A DNA stretch of 55,101 nucleotides from Gemmatimonadota bacterium (GTDB lineage: Bacteria > Gemmatimonadota > Gemmatimonadetes > Longimicrobiales > Gaopeijiaceae), in contig JADFRS010000001.1 of NCBI GenBank assembly GCA_022561145.1, forward strand, positions 40,322-95,422. The letters are read 5' to 3'. The notes under the pieces are model-generated. The model was not told the DNA's origin. It saw only the letters and a list, made by a program, of their open reading frames with translations, and made no database searches. This document shows, piece by piece, positions 24,306-34,252 of the stretch (position 1 is its first letter; each line of letters starts with the position of its first letter). The position numbers were made by a program, and so were the translations under genes.

Positions 24306-24332
24306 CTGCGAGACTCGTCGGAGCGCTTGATG

Positions 24333-25040
24333 TCAGCGTGCGGCGGCGCGTTCCGCCTCCATGGCGTGGAGCGCGTCGATCATCTTCTGGGCCGACTCTT
24401 CCATGTCGATCACCAGGCTGTCGATGCGAGACACGAAATAGTTGTGCGCGATGCTCACCGGAATGGCGATTGTGAGGCCCGCCGCCGTGGTCAGCAACGC
24501 AACCTTGATCCCGCCGGCCACCAGAGTCGCCTCGACCTCACCCGCGGCTTCGATCGACTCGAATGCGATGATCATCCCGATCACCGTGCCGAGGAAGCCC
24601 AGCAGGGGCGCGATGTTCGTGAGCGTAGCGAGAACCACCAGACCCTTCTCGAGCTTGCTCAACTCGATAAGCCCCTGGTTCTCGATGGCCTTCATGACCC
24701 GCTCGGTGCCTTCCTCGTGCCGTTCAAGCCCAGCATAGAGAATGTTTGCGGCAGGAGCGTCGGAGTTCCTGGTGGCCTCGAGCGCCTCGTCGATGCGATG
24801 CTCGGCGAGGAGTTCGTCTACCTCACCGAGAATCTTCTTAGTCCGAGAACTTTTTGCCGCCAGGTCGAAGAACTTCCAGATGATCATCACAATACCGAGA
24901 ATCAGGCAAGCCCCGAGAGGCCAGCGCATGAAGCCCGTCTCGTCCCAGATGAAGGCGAGTCCCTCGCCGAGAGTCTGATCTTGTGCTTCAAGCCCTGGAA
25001 TCTGGAGCAGAGCGCTGTAGACTCGCATGAAACCCACCAA
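24333..25040 (-). CDS. MotA/TolQ/ExbB-family proton-channel protein
   Basis: The 235-residue inner-membrane protein has a first span near residues 38-57, a long cytoplasmic loop, and two C-terminal spans. The family core is visible (LATLTNIAPLLGFLGTVIGMIIAFESI and GIKVALLTTAAGLTIAIPVSIAHNYF). Such proteins form a pentameric proton channel that energises outer-membrane import (ExbBD) or envelope constriction (TolQR). The usual partner ExbD/TolR is not adjacent: a strong terminator follows at once, and the upstream gene is an ABC ATPase. GTG 25040 has GGAGG at an ideal 8 bases and is preferred to ATG 25028. Confidence 0.93.
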   Translation of the reverse strand: MVGFMRVYSALLQIPGLEAQDQTLGEGLAFIWDETGFMRWPLGACLILGIVMIIWKFFDLAAKSSRTKKILGEVDELLAEHRIDEALEATRNSDAPAANILYAGLERHEEGTERVMKAIENQGLIELSKLEKGLVVLATLTNIAPLLGFLGTVIGMIIAFESIEAAGEVEATLVAGGIKVALLTTAAGLTIAIPVSIAHNYFVSRIDSLVIDMEESAQKMIDALHAMEAERAAAR

Positions 25041-25075
25041 AAGGACCTCCAGCCGCAGTGTCGAATTCTAGTGTT

Positions 25076-25094
25076 CCCCATCGCCATGATGGGG
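25076..25094. repeat. Short inverted repeat between oppF and the ExbB-like gene
   Basis: CCCCATC and GATGGGG form a 7-bp stem around GCCAT. No T-tract follows on the minus strand, so it is not a clear terminator; a TAGAAT close downstream on that strand could be a -10 element. Confidence 0.4.
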
Positions 25095-25165
25095 CCGAAA
25101 ATCTCGCTGTTCCCAATTGCTTTTTTCGCGAAGGCCCGGAAACTGAACGTGCTCCCCCAGGACTG

Positions 25166-26182
25166 TCAAGCCCCTCCCCCGAGGCGTGACCGCTCCTTGA
25201 TGCAAGCCACGAAACACCCCTCACCACATTCTTCGAGATCAGGCATGTCACGGCGGCACTCTTCGTCCTTCTTCGGGTGTGAGCACCGAGGATGAAACAC
25301 ACAGCCAGAGGGAGGACTCATCGGGCTCGGCGGGTCACCCGTCAACATGGTACGCTCGTAACCGGGTTCAGACTTCCTGTCGAGTGAAGGAACAGCCGAG
25401 AGCAGGGCTTTCGTGTAGGGGTGTCGAGGCGCGCGGTAGAGCCGTTCGGCGGGGCCGATCTCGACGATCTTGCCCAGATACATCACGGCCACCCGATCAC
25501 ACAAATGCTCGACCACCGCCAGATCGTGGGCGATGAACAGGTATGCGAGGCCCAGATCGGCCTTGAGGTCCGACAACAGGTTCAGAATCTGAGCTTGCAC
25601 CGACACATCCAACGCCGACACCGGCTCGTCGAGCACAATAAATTCCGGCTCGACGGAAAGTGCACGCGCGATCCCGAGTCGTTGGCGCTGGCCGCCACTG
25701 AATTCGTGCGGGTATCGACCCGCGTGCTCCGCCCGCAGACCAACCAACTCGAGTAACTCTACGGCCCGCCGCCGCCGGCCCGTGGCCTCCCCGGCCAGAT
25801 GGTGAACCTGCAGGACCTCCTCTAGCATGCCGCCGGCCGTCAAGCGAGGGTTGAGGGAGCCAAACGGATCTTGAAACACGATCTGAGCCCGCCCTCGGAA
25901 AGCACGGAGGGCGCGTGCGTCCATGGACAGGACATCGACACCGTCGAAAACCACCCGCCCGCCCGTGGGTTCGAGCAGGCGAAGCAGCGACCGGGCCGTC
26001 GTGGACTTCCCGCACCCCGACTCCCCGACCAAGCCCAGGGCCTCCCCTCGCCCAACCGTAAAGCTGATGCCGTCGACGGCCCTCACCAAGCCGCGAACCC
26101 GGCCCGAAGCTCCATCGCGCGCAGCGAAATGCATGGACAGGTCCATGACCTCGAGGAGGACCTCGGCCTCGCCGGCGATCAT
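25166..26182 (-). CDS. oppF: Oligopeptide/dipeptide ABC transporter ATPase (OppF/DppF type)
   Basis: This 338-residue ATPase is the second of the two that power peptide import. It shows Walker [16 protein letters not shown], the signature FSGGQRQRLGIARAL, Walker B FIVLDEPVSALD, and the oligopeptide-specific C-terminal extension with GCVFHPRC. That extension carries clustered cysteines, a place where related peptide-transporter ATPases may bind an iron-sulfur cluster. ATG 26182 gives the ATGA overlap with oppD; the longer frame is rejected. It is the last gene of the eight-gene run that begins with gcvH. Peptide import is a family inference; some members carry nickel or opines. Confidence 0.92.
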   Translation of the reverse strand: MIAGEAEVLLEVMDLSMHFAARDGASGRVRGLVRAVDGISFTVGRGEALGLVGESGCGKSTTARSLLRLLEPTGGRVVFDGVDVLSMDARALRAFRGRAQIVFQDPFGSLNPRLTAGGMLEEVLQVHHLAGEATGRRRRAVELLELVGLRAEHAGRYPHEFSGGQRQRLGIARALSVEPEFIVLDEPVSALDVSVQAQILNLLSDLKADLGLAYLFIAHDLAVVEHLCDRVAVMYLGKIVEIGPAERLYRAPRHPYTKALLSAVPSLDRKSEPGYERTMLTGDPPSPMSPPSGCVFHPRCSHPKKDEECRRDMPDLEECGEGCFVACIKERSRLGGGA

Positions 26183-27213
26183 GCTCGCGTGTCCTCCCGT
26201 GCGGCCGCGGTTTCGGGAGACTCCAGCCAGCATCGGGCGGTCCTTTCGGATCCTGCAATGGGCAGGAGATCGGGAGCTTGCTCAGCGCACCGATCCATCA
26301 CGAAGGCACAGCGCGGGTGAAACCGGCAGCCGTGAGGCCAAAGGTTGGGGCTGGGAGCGACGCCCGGTATCACGGCCAGCCGCGTACCCCTGGAACGCCT
26401 CCCCGGAAGCGACGCAAGCAGCCCCTGGGTGTAGGGGTGCCTGGGATGATGGAATACCTCCTGTGCGGAGCCCTCCTCGACGATTTGACCGGCATACATC
26501 ACGGCGACCCTGTCGCAGAACTCCGCGACCACGCCCAGGTCATGGCTGATCAACAACACCGCCATGCCCCGTCGCTGCCGTAGGTCGGAAAGGAGACCCA
26601 GAATCTGCGCCTGAGTCGTCACGTCGAGCGCGGTGGTGGGCTCGTCGGCAATCAGGAGTCGCGGCTCACAGGAAAGGGCCATGGCTATCATGACGCGCTG
26701 TCGCATGCCCCCCGACAGTTGGTGGGGATATTCACCGAACCGGACCTCGGGATCCGGGAGCCGGACCTCGGCCAAGAGCTCGACCGCGACCGCGGCAGCC
26801 TCGCGCCCCCTCAACCCCCTGTGGAGCTGAAGCGCTTCCACGACCTGGCTCCCCACCCGATGCACAGGGTTGAGCGAGGTCATGGGCTCCTGAAAGATCA
26901 TGGAAACTTCATTGCCCCTCATGCGCCGCAATCTCGCCTCTGCGGCTCCCACGAGCTCCTCCCCTTCGAACCGGATCGAGCTCCCGGGGAGGATCTCACC
27001 CGGCGGACTGGGCACGAGCGCCATCACCGAGAGCGCCGTCATGGTCTTTCCGCAGCCCGATTCACCGACGAGACCCAACGACTCGCCGCGCTCGACTCGA
27101 AGACTGACTCCGTCTACGGCCCGTGCTGTTCCAGTGCGGGTATGGAGGTAGGTTCTCAACTCGGAGACCTCCAGGAGAGCCTCGTCCGCCCGGGTGCGTG
27201 TCACAATGTCCAT
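26179..27213 (-). CDS. oppD: Oligopeptide/dipeptide ABC transporter ATPase (OppD/DppD type)
   Basis: The 344-residue partner ATPase shows Walker [15 protein letters not shown], the signature [15 protein letters not shown], Walker [13 protein letters not shown] and the switch [12 protein letters not shown]. The C-terminal [15 protein letters not shown] plus a later Cys gives the four-cysteine pattern reported to hold a [4Fe-4S] cluster in some OppD/DppD proteins. ATG 27213 lies 2 bases after the oppC stop, and the end overlaps oppF by ATGA. Together they form the cytoplasmic engine for the OppBC channel. Confidence 0.93.
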   Translation of the reverse strand: MDIVTRTRADEALLEVSELRTYLHTRTGTARAVDGVSLRVERGESLGLVGESGCGKTMTALSVMALVPSPPGEILPGSSIRFEGEELVGAAEARLRRMRGNEVSMIFQEPMTSLNPVHRVGSQVVEALQLHRGLRGREAAAVAVELLAEVRLPDPEVRFGEYPHQLSGGMRQRVMIAMALSCEPRLLIADEPTTALDVTTQAQILGLLSDLRQRRGMAVLLISHDLGVVAEFCDRVAVMYAGQIVEEGSAQEVFHHPRHPYTQGLLASLPGRRSRGTRLAVIPGVAPSPNLWPHGCRFHPRCAFVMDRCAEQAPDLLPIAGSERTARCWLESPETAAAREDTRA

Positions 27214-27215
27214 GG

Positions 27216-28373
27216 CTATTCGAGACGGGGATCTAGTGCGTCGCGCAAGCCATCCCCGACCAGGTTGAAGCTGAGCACCGTGAAGACGATGGCGAGTCCC
27301 GCAAAGGTCGAGAGCCACCATGCGTCCAGCATATTACTCTGTCCGTGGGCCACCATCGCACCCCAGGAGGGCACGTTTGCCTGCACGCCGAGCCCGAGAT
27401 AGGACAGGCCGGCCTCGAGCACAATCATGTCGCCGATGCCGAGCGTGGTGGCCACGATGACGGGAGCCAGGACGTTGGGCACGATGTGTCGGAAGATGAT
27501 GCGCCCGCGCGAGTACCCGAGTGCTCGCGCCGCCTGCACGAAATCCCGCTCGCGAAGGCTCAACACCTCGCCCCGTACGAGCCGCGTGGTCGATGGCCAC
27601 TGGGTCAGCCCGAGTACCAGGATAATCAACAGGAGCGATGAGCCGAACAACGCGACCACGGCAATGAGGAGGACCAGTCTCGGAAATGCCATCACAACGT
27701 CGACGACGCGCATGATCACACCGTCGGACCAACCGCCCAGGTAACCCGCTACGGCCCCTAAGACCGTCCCGATGGTAACGCTGATGGCCACAGCGACGAG
27801 CCCGATCGAGAGCGAGATTCGGGCACCGTACAGGACCATCGAAAGCACATCACGAGCGAGCCGGTCCGTGCCGAACGGATGCTCGAGCGAGGGTCTCAAC
27901 AGGCCGTCGGATCCGAGCCCGGCCGTGATGCCAGGTTCATACGGAGCGATGAACGGAACGAGCAGAGCCACCAAGTACGCCGTGCCGACAGTGACAAGAC
28001 CCAGTACGGCGAGGCGGGAACCACTGAACGACTGGAATACCGGCCCCCACATTCCCGTCACCTCGGACTGGGGACTCCGCTGCGTCCTTCTCAGGTTGCG
28101 GAACGACCAGGCCCAGGCCCCGAGCAGGCCGGCAAGGAGCGTGATGAAGGCCACCTGGTGATCCAAAGGACCCAGGGGTGCATCAAACACCAGGTCCCAC
28201 CGAAGCACCAAGATCGACAGGCAGCCCACCCAAACCCAAAGCACGAACCCACCGCTGGCTCGCCGCCCCTCGAGAATCTGGACCAACCCCGGGAGGATCG
28301 CCGACAGAACGGCCGCGCGACGACTCACCGACCCGGCGCCCGCAACAGGCACTCCCCCGCCTCCCTCAGTCAT
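27216..28373 (-). CDS. oppC: Peptide ABC transporter permease (OppC/DppC type) with extra N-terminal membrane domain
   Basis: The C-terminal 270 residues are a normal OppC permease. They begin with the SRLAVLGLVTVGTAYLVALL span and contain HPFGTDRLARDVLSMVLYGAR and the EAA-like coupling loop VQAARALGYSRGRIIFRHIVPN. The first 110 or so residues are additional and hold three predicted spans. One segment (AAVLSAILPGLVQILEGRRASGG) looks like the 'PG-GQ-Y-GR' repeat of small DUF5683/TM2-type membrane domains. Ordinary OppC proteins are about 300 residues, this one is 385. ATG 28373 overlaps oppB by 8 bases. The extra domain could anchor an auxiliary protein or alter assembly; this is inference. 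Confidence 0.9.
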   Translation of the reverse strand: MTEGGGGVPVAGAGSVSRRAAVLSAILPGLVQILEGRRASGGFVLWVWVGCLSILVLRWDLVFDAPLGPLDHQVAFITLLAGLLGAWAWSFRNLRRTQRSPQSEVTGMWGPVFQSFSGSRLAVLGLVTVGTAYLVALLVPFIAPYEPGITAGLGSDGLLRPSLEHPFGTDRLARDVLSMVLYGARISLSIGLVAVAISVTIGTVLGAVAGYLGGWSDGVIMRVVDVVMAFPRLVLLIAVVALFGSSLLLIILVLGLTQWPSTTRLVRGEVLSLRERDFVQAARALGYSRGRIIFRHIVPNVLAPVIVATTLGIGDMIVLEAGLSYLGLGVQANVPSWGAMVAHGQSNMLDAWWLSTFAGLAIVFTVLSFNLVGDGLRDALDPRLE

Positions 28374-29352
28374 ACCGGATTCTGGGATCGGCCAGGCCGT
28401 AGAGCAGGTCCGCAATCAGATTCCCCAGCACGACCATGCCAGCGAAAATCAAGCTGGCGGCCATGACCACCGGGTAATCCCGCCGACCGATCGATTCCAC
28501 CACGAGTAATCCCATGCCCGGCCACGCGAACACCGTCTCGACGAGCACTGCTCCGCTGAAGAGGAACGGCAGGTAGAGCCCCAACAGCGTGATCACCGGC
28601 AGGAGGGCGTTCCGCAGCATGTGCTTGAAGATCACGGTTCGCTCAGGCAGCCCTTTGGCACGTGCCGTGCGTACGAAATCCTGTTGGATCACCTCCAGCA
28701 TGCTGGACCGCACGTACCGCGCGACTCCGGCGGCCAGAACGAGGGCGAGCGTGGTCGCCGGCAATACGAGGTGCCGGGCGGTGTCCACGAGCCGTTCAAG
28801 TCCCGTCAGGAACTCGTAGTCTGGGCTGTGAATGCCCGAAGCAGGGAGCCAGATAGGCCAATCCCAGACGTTTCGCGCAAACAAGCTGAACGTCAGCACC
28901 ATCATGATGGCCAGCCAAAAGGAGGGCATGGAGTAGAAGAACAGGGTTACCACGCTCAACAACGAATCGACCGGAGAGCGCCTCCTGACCGCCTGGAAGA
29001 CGCCGACCAATATCCCCACCGCGAAGGCTCCACACATCGCGGTCGCGGTAAGGAGGATCGTGTTCGGCAGGAGCTCGAGAACGACATCCAGAGCTGGCCG
29101 GTCCAGAGCCAGGGAGTACTGGAAATCGCCCCGCAGGACCCCCGTCAACCACTTCACGTACCGAATCAGCACAGGATCGTCCAACCCCATGCTCCGTCGC
29201 ACGTGCTCCAGGCTCTCGGGCGACATGTTGCGGCTCAAATACAGCAAGGATGGGTCGCCAGGCGCCAGGTGGAGAACGAAAAATACTAGGGTGATGATGC
29301 CGAGGATGAGCGGTACGGCACCGATCAGCCTGCGTATCGCGTACCTGGTCAT
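28366..29352 (-). CDS. oppB: Peptide ABC transporter permease (OppB/DppB type)
   Basis: The 328-residue inner-membrane permease has the classic N-terminus (RYAIRRLIGAVPLILGIITLVFFVLHLAPGDP). It also has the coupling-loop block RTARAKGLPERTVIFKHMLRNALLPVITLLG and the closing LYGLADPRIRYD. It pairs with OppC to form the substrate channel. The gene starts 12 bases after the lipM stop and ends overlapping oppC by 8 bases. No substrate-binding protein (OppA) is encoded anywhere in the window, so it must be supplied from elsewhere. Confidence 0.95.
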   Translation of the reverse strand: MTRYAIRRLIGAVPLILGIITLVFFVLHLAPGDPSLLYLSRNMSPESLEHVRRSMGLDDPVLIRYVKWLTGVLRGDFQYSLALDRPALDVVLELLPNTILLTATAMCGAFAVGILVGVFQAVRRRSPVDSLLSVVTLFFYSMPSFWLAIMMVLTFSLFARNVWDWPIWLPASGIHSPDYEFLTGLERLVDTARHLVLPATTLALVLAAGVARYVRSSMLEVIQQDFVRTARAKGLPERTVIFKHMLRNALLPVITLLGLYLPFLFSGAVLVETVFAWPGMGLLVVESIGRRDYPVVMAASLIFAGMVVLGNLIADLLYGLADPRIRYD

Positions 29353-29364
29353 CTTGGCATCAGC

Positions 29365-30138
29365 TCAGACTCGCCAGGTCCAGTCGTCCGACGAGTACAT
29401 CACCTCCAGCCGAGCCTGAGTCGCCGACTCGTGCCCGTGCATGGCCCCATCGGACCAACGCCCACCCAGCGCCTCCTTCAGGCCGGCTCGGATCGCGCCC
29501 GTGACCTCGTCCCAGCCCGGCGACCGACCCAAGAGCCCGCTCAGCGTTGCGGGATTTTCGACGACCTGCCCATCCCGCCGAAGCCGTTCCAGAGGGCCTT
29601 GGTCGCCCCCCAGGATGAGCGACCCATGCTGAAGGAAGCCAGCACCAATCCGCGCCTGTGCACTCCCTATGAGCTTGCGTCCACCCGCCGTGACCTCGCC
29701 CGGGGAAGGCTTTCGAAAGCACGGGCCCGCATCGGGCTTGCTGGCTGCACCGCTCGACGAAGCGAGCTCGACATCGGCTCCGAGGGCCCGGAGACCCATC
29801 ATCAGACCCTCGTTCACTCGTTCGTACACCTGGCGCAACCCGCCCAGCGCCCGTAATGGCGCAACGACCGCATAGGTGAGCTCGTCACTGTGCAGCACAG
29901 CACGGCCGCCCGTGGGACGCCTGACGAATGGGATGCCGCACTCGCGAGCACGGTCCGTGTCGTAGCACTTGCCGGGCTCGTTTCGACCCAGAGACACGGT
30001 GGGCCTGTCCCACCGATAGAGGCGCAAGACGGCATGTCCCGCCTCGAGCTCCTCCGCAAGAGCGTGGTCTCGGGCCATGTTCTCGAAGCCCGCCATCGGC
30101 GGATCGATGAGCACCCGCCACTTCAAGGCGTGATCCAC
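29365..30138 (-). CDS. lipM: Lipoate/octanoate transferase, LipM-like
   Basis: The 257-residue enzyme belongs to the biotin/lipoate protein ligase fold. Key segments are the acyl-binding RRPTGGRAVLH and, after GPCFRKPS with Cys140, the GGRKLIGSAQAR block. The Cys in an -CF- context, with no ATP-binding signature, matches LipM octanoyltransferase, which moves octanoate from acyl carrier protein to GcvH. A lipoate ligase (LplA) is the alternative. The position in the same run as gcvH and gcvP supports the GcvH acceptor. GTG 30138 follows AAGGAGGTACG. Transcription order is UPF0173 gene, this gene, oppB. Confidence 0.83.
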   Translation of the reverse strand: MDHALKWRVLIDPPMAGFENMARDHALAEELEAGHAVLRLYRWDRPTVSLGRNEPGKCYDTDRARECGIPFVRRPTGGRAVLHSDELTYAVVAPLRALGGLRQVYERVNEGLMMGLRALGADVELASSSGAASKPDAGPCFRKPSPGEVTAGGRKLIGSAQARIGAGFLQHGSLILGGDQGPLERLRRDGQVVENPATLSGLLGRSPGWDEVTGAIRAGLKEALGGRWSDGAMHGHESATQARLEVMYSSDDWTWRV

Positions 30139-30159
30139 CGTACCTCCTTCGACAGCCTT

Positions 30160-30849
30160 CTAAAGCTCGAGCGTTTCCCCGAAAGCCAGGACTTCGACCC
30201 TGGCCCGGTCACCCACAAGTTTCCTGAACGCCTCCGGGTCCTGCTCGACATACGGCCAAGTGTTGTAGTGGATCGGAACGACCACCTTGGGTTGAATGAA
30301 CTCGATCGCCCTCGCCGCGTCATCGGGGCCCATGGTAAAGTTGTCGCCTATCGGTAGCAGCGCGAGGTCCACTTGACCCCGCAGAAGCTGCATGTCCATC
30401 GTCAAGGCCGTGTCTCCTGCGTGGTAGACCCGCTTCCCGGGACCCAGGTCGATGAGAAATCCTGCGGGGTTCGTGGTGAAGCCCTCCGCACCTTCTCCCG
30501 CCACCTGGCCCCCGTGGACGGCGTTCGTCATCTTGACCCGCCCGAATGGGAACTTCCACGATCCGCCGATGTGCATGGGATGGGTGTTCTCAACACCCTG
30601 TGACTGGGCGTAGCTCACGATCTCGAACGTCGCCACGAGGGTCGCGCCAGTCTTCTTCGCAATCGGGATCGCGTCAGCGAAGTGATCGAAGTGCCCGTGT
30701 GTGCAGAGAATGAAGTCCACGTCGGTCACGTCCTCGGCCCTGAGCTCGCTCAAGGGATTTTCGTCAAAGAACGGATCGATTACGATCGAAGTACCGTCGT
30801 CCGTAGTGAGCGTGAACGTCGAGTGCCCGTGGTACTTCAGGGTCGCCAT
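30160..30849 (-). CDS. Metallo-beta-lactamase-fold hydrolase, UPF0173 family
   Basis: The 229-residue cytosolic hydrolase shows the two-metal motif THGHFDHF near residue 50, a further His in MTNAVHGG, GDTAL, and the final His in VVVPIHYNTWP. The conserved start LKYHGHSTFTL is typical of UPF0173 proteins. These are compared with the UlaG/lactonase group, but most have no proven substrate. It sits between gcvP and lipM (38 and 21 bases), possibly as a housekeeping or detoxifying partner; no direct role in glycine cleavage is known to me. Confidence 0.9.
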   Translation of the reverse strand: MATLKYHGHSTFTLTTDDGTSIVIDPFFDENPLSELRAEDVTDVDFILCTHGHFDHFADAIPIAKKTGATLVATFEIVSYAQSQGVENTHPMHIGGSWKFPFGRVKMTNAVHGGQVAGEGAEGFTTNPAGFLIDLGPGKRVYHAGDTALTMDMQLLRGQVDLALLPIGDNFTMGPDDAARAIEFIQPKVVVPIHYNTWPYVEQDPEAFRKLVGDRARVEVLAFGETLEL

Positions 30850-30887
30850 GGCCAGTCTCTCCTCTAGCTGGAATTATCTAGCGGCGA

Positions 30888-33812
30888 TTATCCGGTCTCT
30901 ACAACGCTCTCGGCCTGCTCGTAGGCTTCGATCGGAGGGCACGCACACACGAAGTTCCGGTCGCCGTACGCGTTGTCTACCCTGCGTACGGGGGGCCAGA
31001 ACTTGTGGTTCCGAGTCCCAAGCGTCGGATACACCGCCTGTTCCCTGCTGTACGCATGGTCCCAGTACTCGGTCATGGCCATTCGGGCTGTGTGCGGCGC
31101 GTTCTTGAGCACATTGTCTTCGCGGTCGCTCAAACCCAACTCGATCTGCTGGATCTCGTTCCTGATCGAGATCAGGGCATCGCAGAAGCGGTCCAACTCT
31201 TCCTTGGACTCGCTCTCCGTCGGCTCGATCATCATCGTTCCCACCACCGGAAACGACATGGTCGGTGCGTGGAACCCATAGTCTATCAGGCGCTTGGCCA
31301 CGTCTTCGTCCGAGATGCCGGTCGCTTTCTTGAGGGGCCGGAGGTCGAGGATGAACTCATGAGCCACTCGCCCTCGATCACCCGTATACAGGACTTCGAA
31401 GTGCTCCGAAAGCCTCTTGGCCATGTAATTGGCATTTAGGATAGCCAGCTCTGTAGCCCGCTTGAGGCCGTCGGATCCCAGAAGGGCGATGTAGGCCCAG
31501 GAAATCACGAGAACACCGGCACTCCCCCACGGGGCCGCCGAGACAGGCGGGATGCCGCGCTCCCCACCCACCTTCACCAGCGGGTGGCTCGGAAGGAAAG
31601 GAGCGAGAGCCTCGGTCACGCAAATCGGGCCCATGCCCGGGCCACCACCTCCGTGCGGTATCGAAAAGGTCTTATGGAGGTTGATGTGGCACACGTCCGC
31701 ACCATAGTCGGCCGGACGACTGAGACCCACCTGCGCATTCAGGTTGGCTCCGTCCAGGTAAACCTGTCCGCCGTTCTCGTGCACGATGTCGCAGATCTCC
31801 CTGATGCGCTCCTCAAAAACACCGTGTGTCGAGGGATAGGTAATCATGCTCGCCGCGAGATGGTCGGCGTGCTCGGTAGCCTTGGCTCTGAGGTCATCCA
31901 CGTCGATGTTGCCACTGTCGTCGCACTTGACCACGACCACCCGCATTCCCGCCATCACAGCGCTTGCCGGGTTCGTCCCATGTGCCGACTGCGGGATCAG
32001 GCATACATCTCGGCGCTCGTCTCCCCTGTCACGGTGGTACGCCCGGATCGCGAGCAAGCCGGCGTATTCGCCCTGGGCGCCCGAGTTGGGCTGGAGCGAC
32101 ACGGCTGCGAATCCGCTGATCTCGGCTAGCCAACACTCGAGATCAGCGAACATCTCACGGTATCCTCCGGCCTGATCCAAAGGAGCAAACGGATGCATCG
32201 CAGCGAACTCGCGCCAGGTCACGGGTACCATCTGCGTGGTCGCGTTCAGCTTCATGGTGCACGAGCCCAGCGGAATCATGCTCGTGTTGAGCGAGAGGTC
32301 ACGCACCTCCAACCGGTGGATGTAGCGGAGCATCTCCGTTTCTGAGTGATAGCTGTTGAAGACCGGATGCTCCATGAAGGGAGTGCTGCGGGCGTGTTCT
32401 CGCTTGTAGGTCGGCACCTCCAACTCGCCCACGAGTTTCCGGGCATTGAGCTTCACGCCGCCCCCCTTTGGCCCACCCTCGCTGAAGACCTGGAACAGGT
32501 CGTCCACGTCCTCGGGTTTCGTCGCCTCATCCAGCGAGATCCCCACCGTGCCGTCGCCGTTGTCGCGCAAGTTCATGCCCGATTCGACCGACCTGCGAAG
32601 AACCTCAGACGCGTCGATGCCGGCGCCCGGAACCACGGTGAGTGTGTCGAAGAACGTCTCGTGGACCACGGTGTGGCCGAGCTTGGTCAAGCCATGAGCC
32701 AAGAGTGTAGCGAGGTGATGAACCCTCGTCGCGATCCGCTTGAGCCCCTCCGGCCCGTGGTAGACCGCATACATCCCGGCCATGATAGCAAGGAGCACCT
32801 GAGCCGTGCAGATATTCGAGGTCGCCTTCTCGCGCCGTATGTGCTGCTCTCGGGTCTGGAGAGACATGCGGAGCGCAGGGTCGCCGTCCGCGTCGATCGA
32901 AACACCGATGAGTCGTCCAGGAATTCGTCGCTTGAGCGAATCTTTGACGGCCAAGTAAGCCGCGTGCGGACCACCGTACCCCATCGGCACGCCGAACCGC
33001 TGAGTGCTACCCACGGCCACGTCGGCGCCGAACTCCCCGGGAGGCGTGAGCAACGTGAGAGCCAACAGATCTGCGGCCACCACCACACCCGCGCCGATCT
33101 CATGGACGGCGGCGCAGAAAGACGAATAATCGTAGACGGCTCCGTCGCTGGCCGGATACTGGAGGAGAACGCCGAACAGACGCGACTCCATGGAATCCAA
33201 ATCGAAGTTGTCATGATCGCCCACGACGACCTCGACTCCCAGCGGCTCGGCCCGCCCCTGGACCACTGCGATGGTTTGGGGATGGCAAGTGGCCGAGACC
33301 ATGAAAACGTTCCGCTCGGGTTCTCGCGTCTCGCCAAAGAGCAAGGTCATGGCCTCGGCCGCCGCAGAGCCCTCATCCAACAGGGAAGCGTTCGCGATCT
33401 TCAGACCGGTCAGATCCATCACCATGGTCTGGAAGTTCAGGAGGGCCTCGAGGCGCCCCTGTGAAATCTCCGCCTGATAGGGCGTGTATTGCGTGTACCA
33501 CCCGGGGTTCTCGAGGATGGTGCGCTGAATCACTCCCGGCGTGATCGTTTCGTAGTAACCCATGCCCAGGAATGAGCGTAGCGTTCGGTTCAGCGCGACA
33601 CGCGTGCGTAGCTGCTCGAGAAGGATGTGCTCCGGCACGGCGGCGGGAATGTCGAGAGGTCGGCCGAGACGGATGGACTCTGGAACCGTCTGATCGATCA
33701 GTTCGTCTAGGGAAGCGGCACCTACCGTTTCCAACATGTCGGTGATGTCGCGGTCGCGTGGGCCAATGTGCCGCCCCTGGAAACCCGCGTCGGGCTCAAT
33801 CGAGAAAGACAT
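30888..33812 (-). CDS. gcvP: Glycine dehydrogenase (decarboxylating), P-protein
   Basis: The P-protein of the glycine cleavage system decarboxylates glycine on pyridoxal phosphate and passes the aminomethyl group to lipoyl-GcvH. The 974-residue length is that of the fused single-chain type. The PLP lysine is Lys714 in [20 protein letters not shown]. The N-terminal [13 protein letters not shown] and [13 protein letters not shown] are also diagnostic. ATG 33812 (MSFSIEP) is preferred to the longer frame, whose first residues look like non-conserved translation. gcvH ends 14 bases upstream. The T-protein gene gcvT is not in the window. Confidence 0.98.
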   Translation of the reverse strand: MSFSIEPDAGFQGRHIGPRDRDITDMLETVGAASLDELIDQTVPESIRLGRPLDIPAAVPEHILLEQLRTRVALNRTLRSFLGMGYYETITPGVIQRTILENPGWYTQYTPYQAEISQGRLEALLNFQTMVMDLTGLKIANASLLDEGSAAAEAMTLLFGETREPERNVFMVSATCHPQTIAVVQGRAEPLGVEVVVGDHDNFDLDSMESRLFGVLLQYPASDGAVYDYSSFCAAVHEIGAGVVVAADLLALTLLTPPGEFGADVAVGSTQRFGVPMGYGGPHAAYLAVKDSLKRRIPGRLIGVSIDADGDPALRMSLQTREQHIRREKATSNICTAQVLLAIMAGMYAVYHGPEGLKRIATRVHHLATLLAHGLTKLGHTVVHETFFDTLTVVPGAGIDASEVLRRSVESGMNLRDNGDGTVGISLDEATKPEDVDDLFQVFSEGGPKGGGVKLNARKLVGELEVPTYKREHARSTPFMEHPVFNSYHSETEMLRYIHRLEVRDLSLNTSMIPLGSCTMKLNATTQMVPVTWREFAAMHPFAPLDQAGGYREMFADLECWLAEISGFAAVSLQPNSGAQGEYAGLLAIRAYHRDRGDERRDVCLIPQSAHGTNPASAVMAGMRVVVVKCDDSGNIDVDDLRAKATEHADHLAASMITYPSTHGVFEERIREICDIVHENGGQVYLDGANLNAQVGLSRPADYGADVCHINLHKTFSIPHGGGGPGMGPICVTEALAPFLPSHPLVKVGGERGIPPVSAAPWGSAGVLVISWAYIALLGSDGLKRATELAILNANYMAKRLSEHFEVLYTGDRGRVAHEFILDLRPLKKATGISDEDVAKRLIDYGFHAPTMSFPVVGTMMIEPTESESKEELDRFCDALISIRNEIQQIELGLSDREDNVLKNAPHTARMAMTEYWDHAYSREQAVYPTLGTRNHKFWPPVRRVDNAYGDRNFVCACPPIEAYEQAESVVETG

Positions 33813-33826
33813 CGAGTCATCCTGCC

Positions 33827-34219
33827 TCACTCTCCCACATGCTCCTGGTAGGCTACAGCGTCCATCAGCCCCTCGAGGTCGCTCTCGTCCGACACCCGGA
33901 GCTTGACCATCCACCCGGCCCCGTAGGGGTCGGAGTTCACGACGGAGGGATCGTCTTGGAGCGCGGCGTTCACGTCCACCACCTCGCCGGTGAAGGGGCT
34001 GAAGAGGTCGCTCACCGCCTTCACCGCCTCGATGGTCCCGAAAACCTCCATCTTCCCGAACGAATCCCCGACGCTGGGCAACTCGAGATAGACGATATCT
34101 CCCAACTCACCCTGGGCGTAATCGGTAATCCCGACCATATAAACGCCCGAATCGTCCGTGGCCTTCAGGTACTCGTGCTCTTCCGAGTACAGTAGTCCTT
34201 CCGGGAAATCCGCCATCAT
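33827..34219 (-). CDS. gcvH: Glycine cleavage system H-protein
   Basis: The 130-residue lipoyl carrier shuttles the aminomethyl intermediate between P-, T- and L-proteins. The lipoylated lysine is Lys67 in [15 protein letters not shown], in the usual beta-turn. The typical start [12 protein letters not shown] and the [13 protein letters not shown] block are present. ATG 34219 is the first of two adjacent Met codons and follows CTTGGAGG. It begins the eight-gene minus-strand run, and LipM, encoded four genes on, is the likely enzyme that octanoylates it. Confidence 0.97.
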   Translation of the reverse strand: MMADFPEGLLYSEEHEYLKATDDSGVYMVGITDYAQGELGDIVYLELPSVGDSFGKMEVFGTIEAVKAVSDLFSPFTGEVVDVNAALQDDPSVVNSDPYGAGWMVKLRVSDESDLEGLMDAVAYQEHVGE

Positions 34220-34252
34220 TCCTCCAAGGGGTTCATGGTTCCGGGCGGTGAC

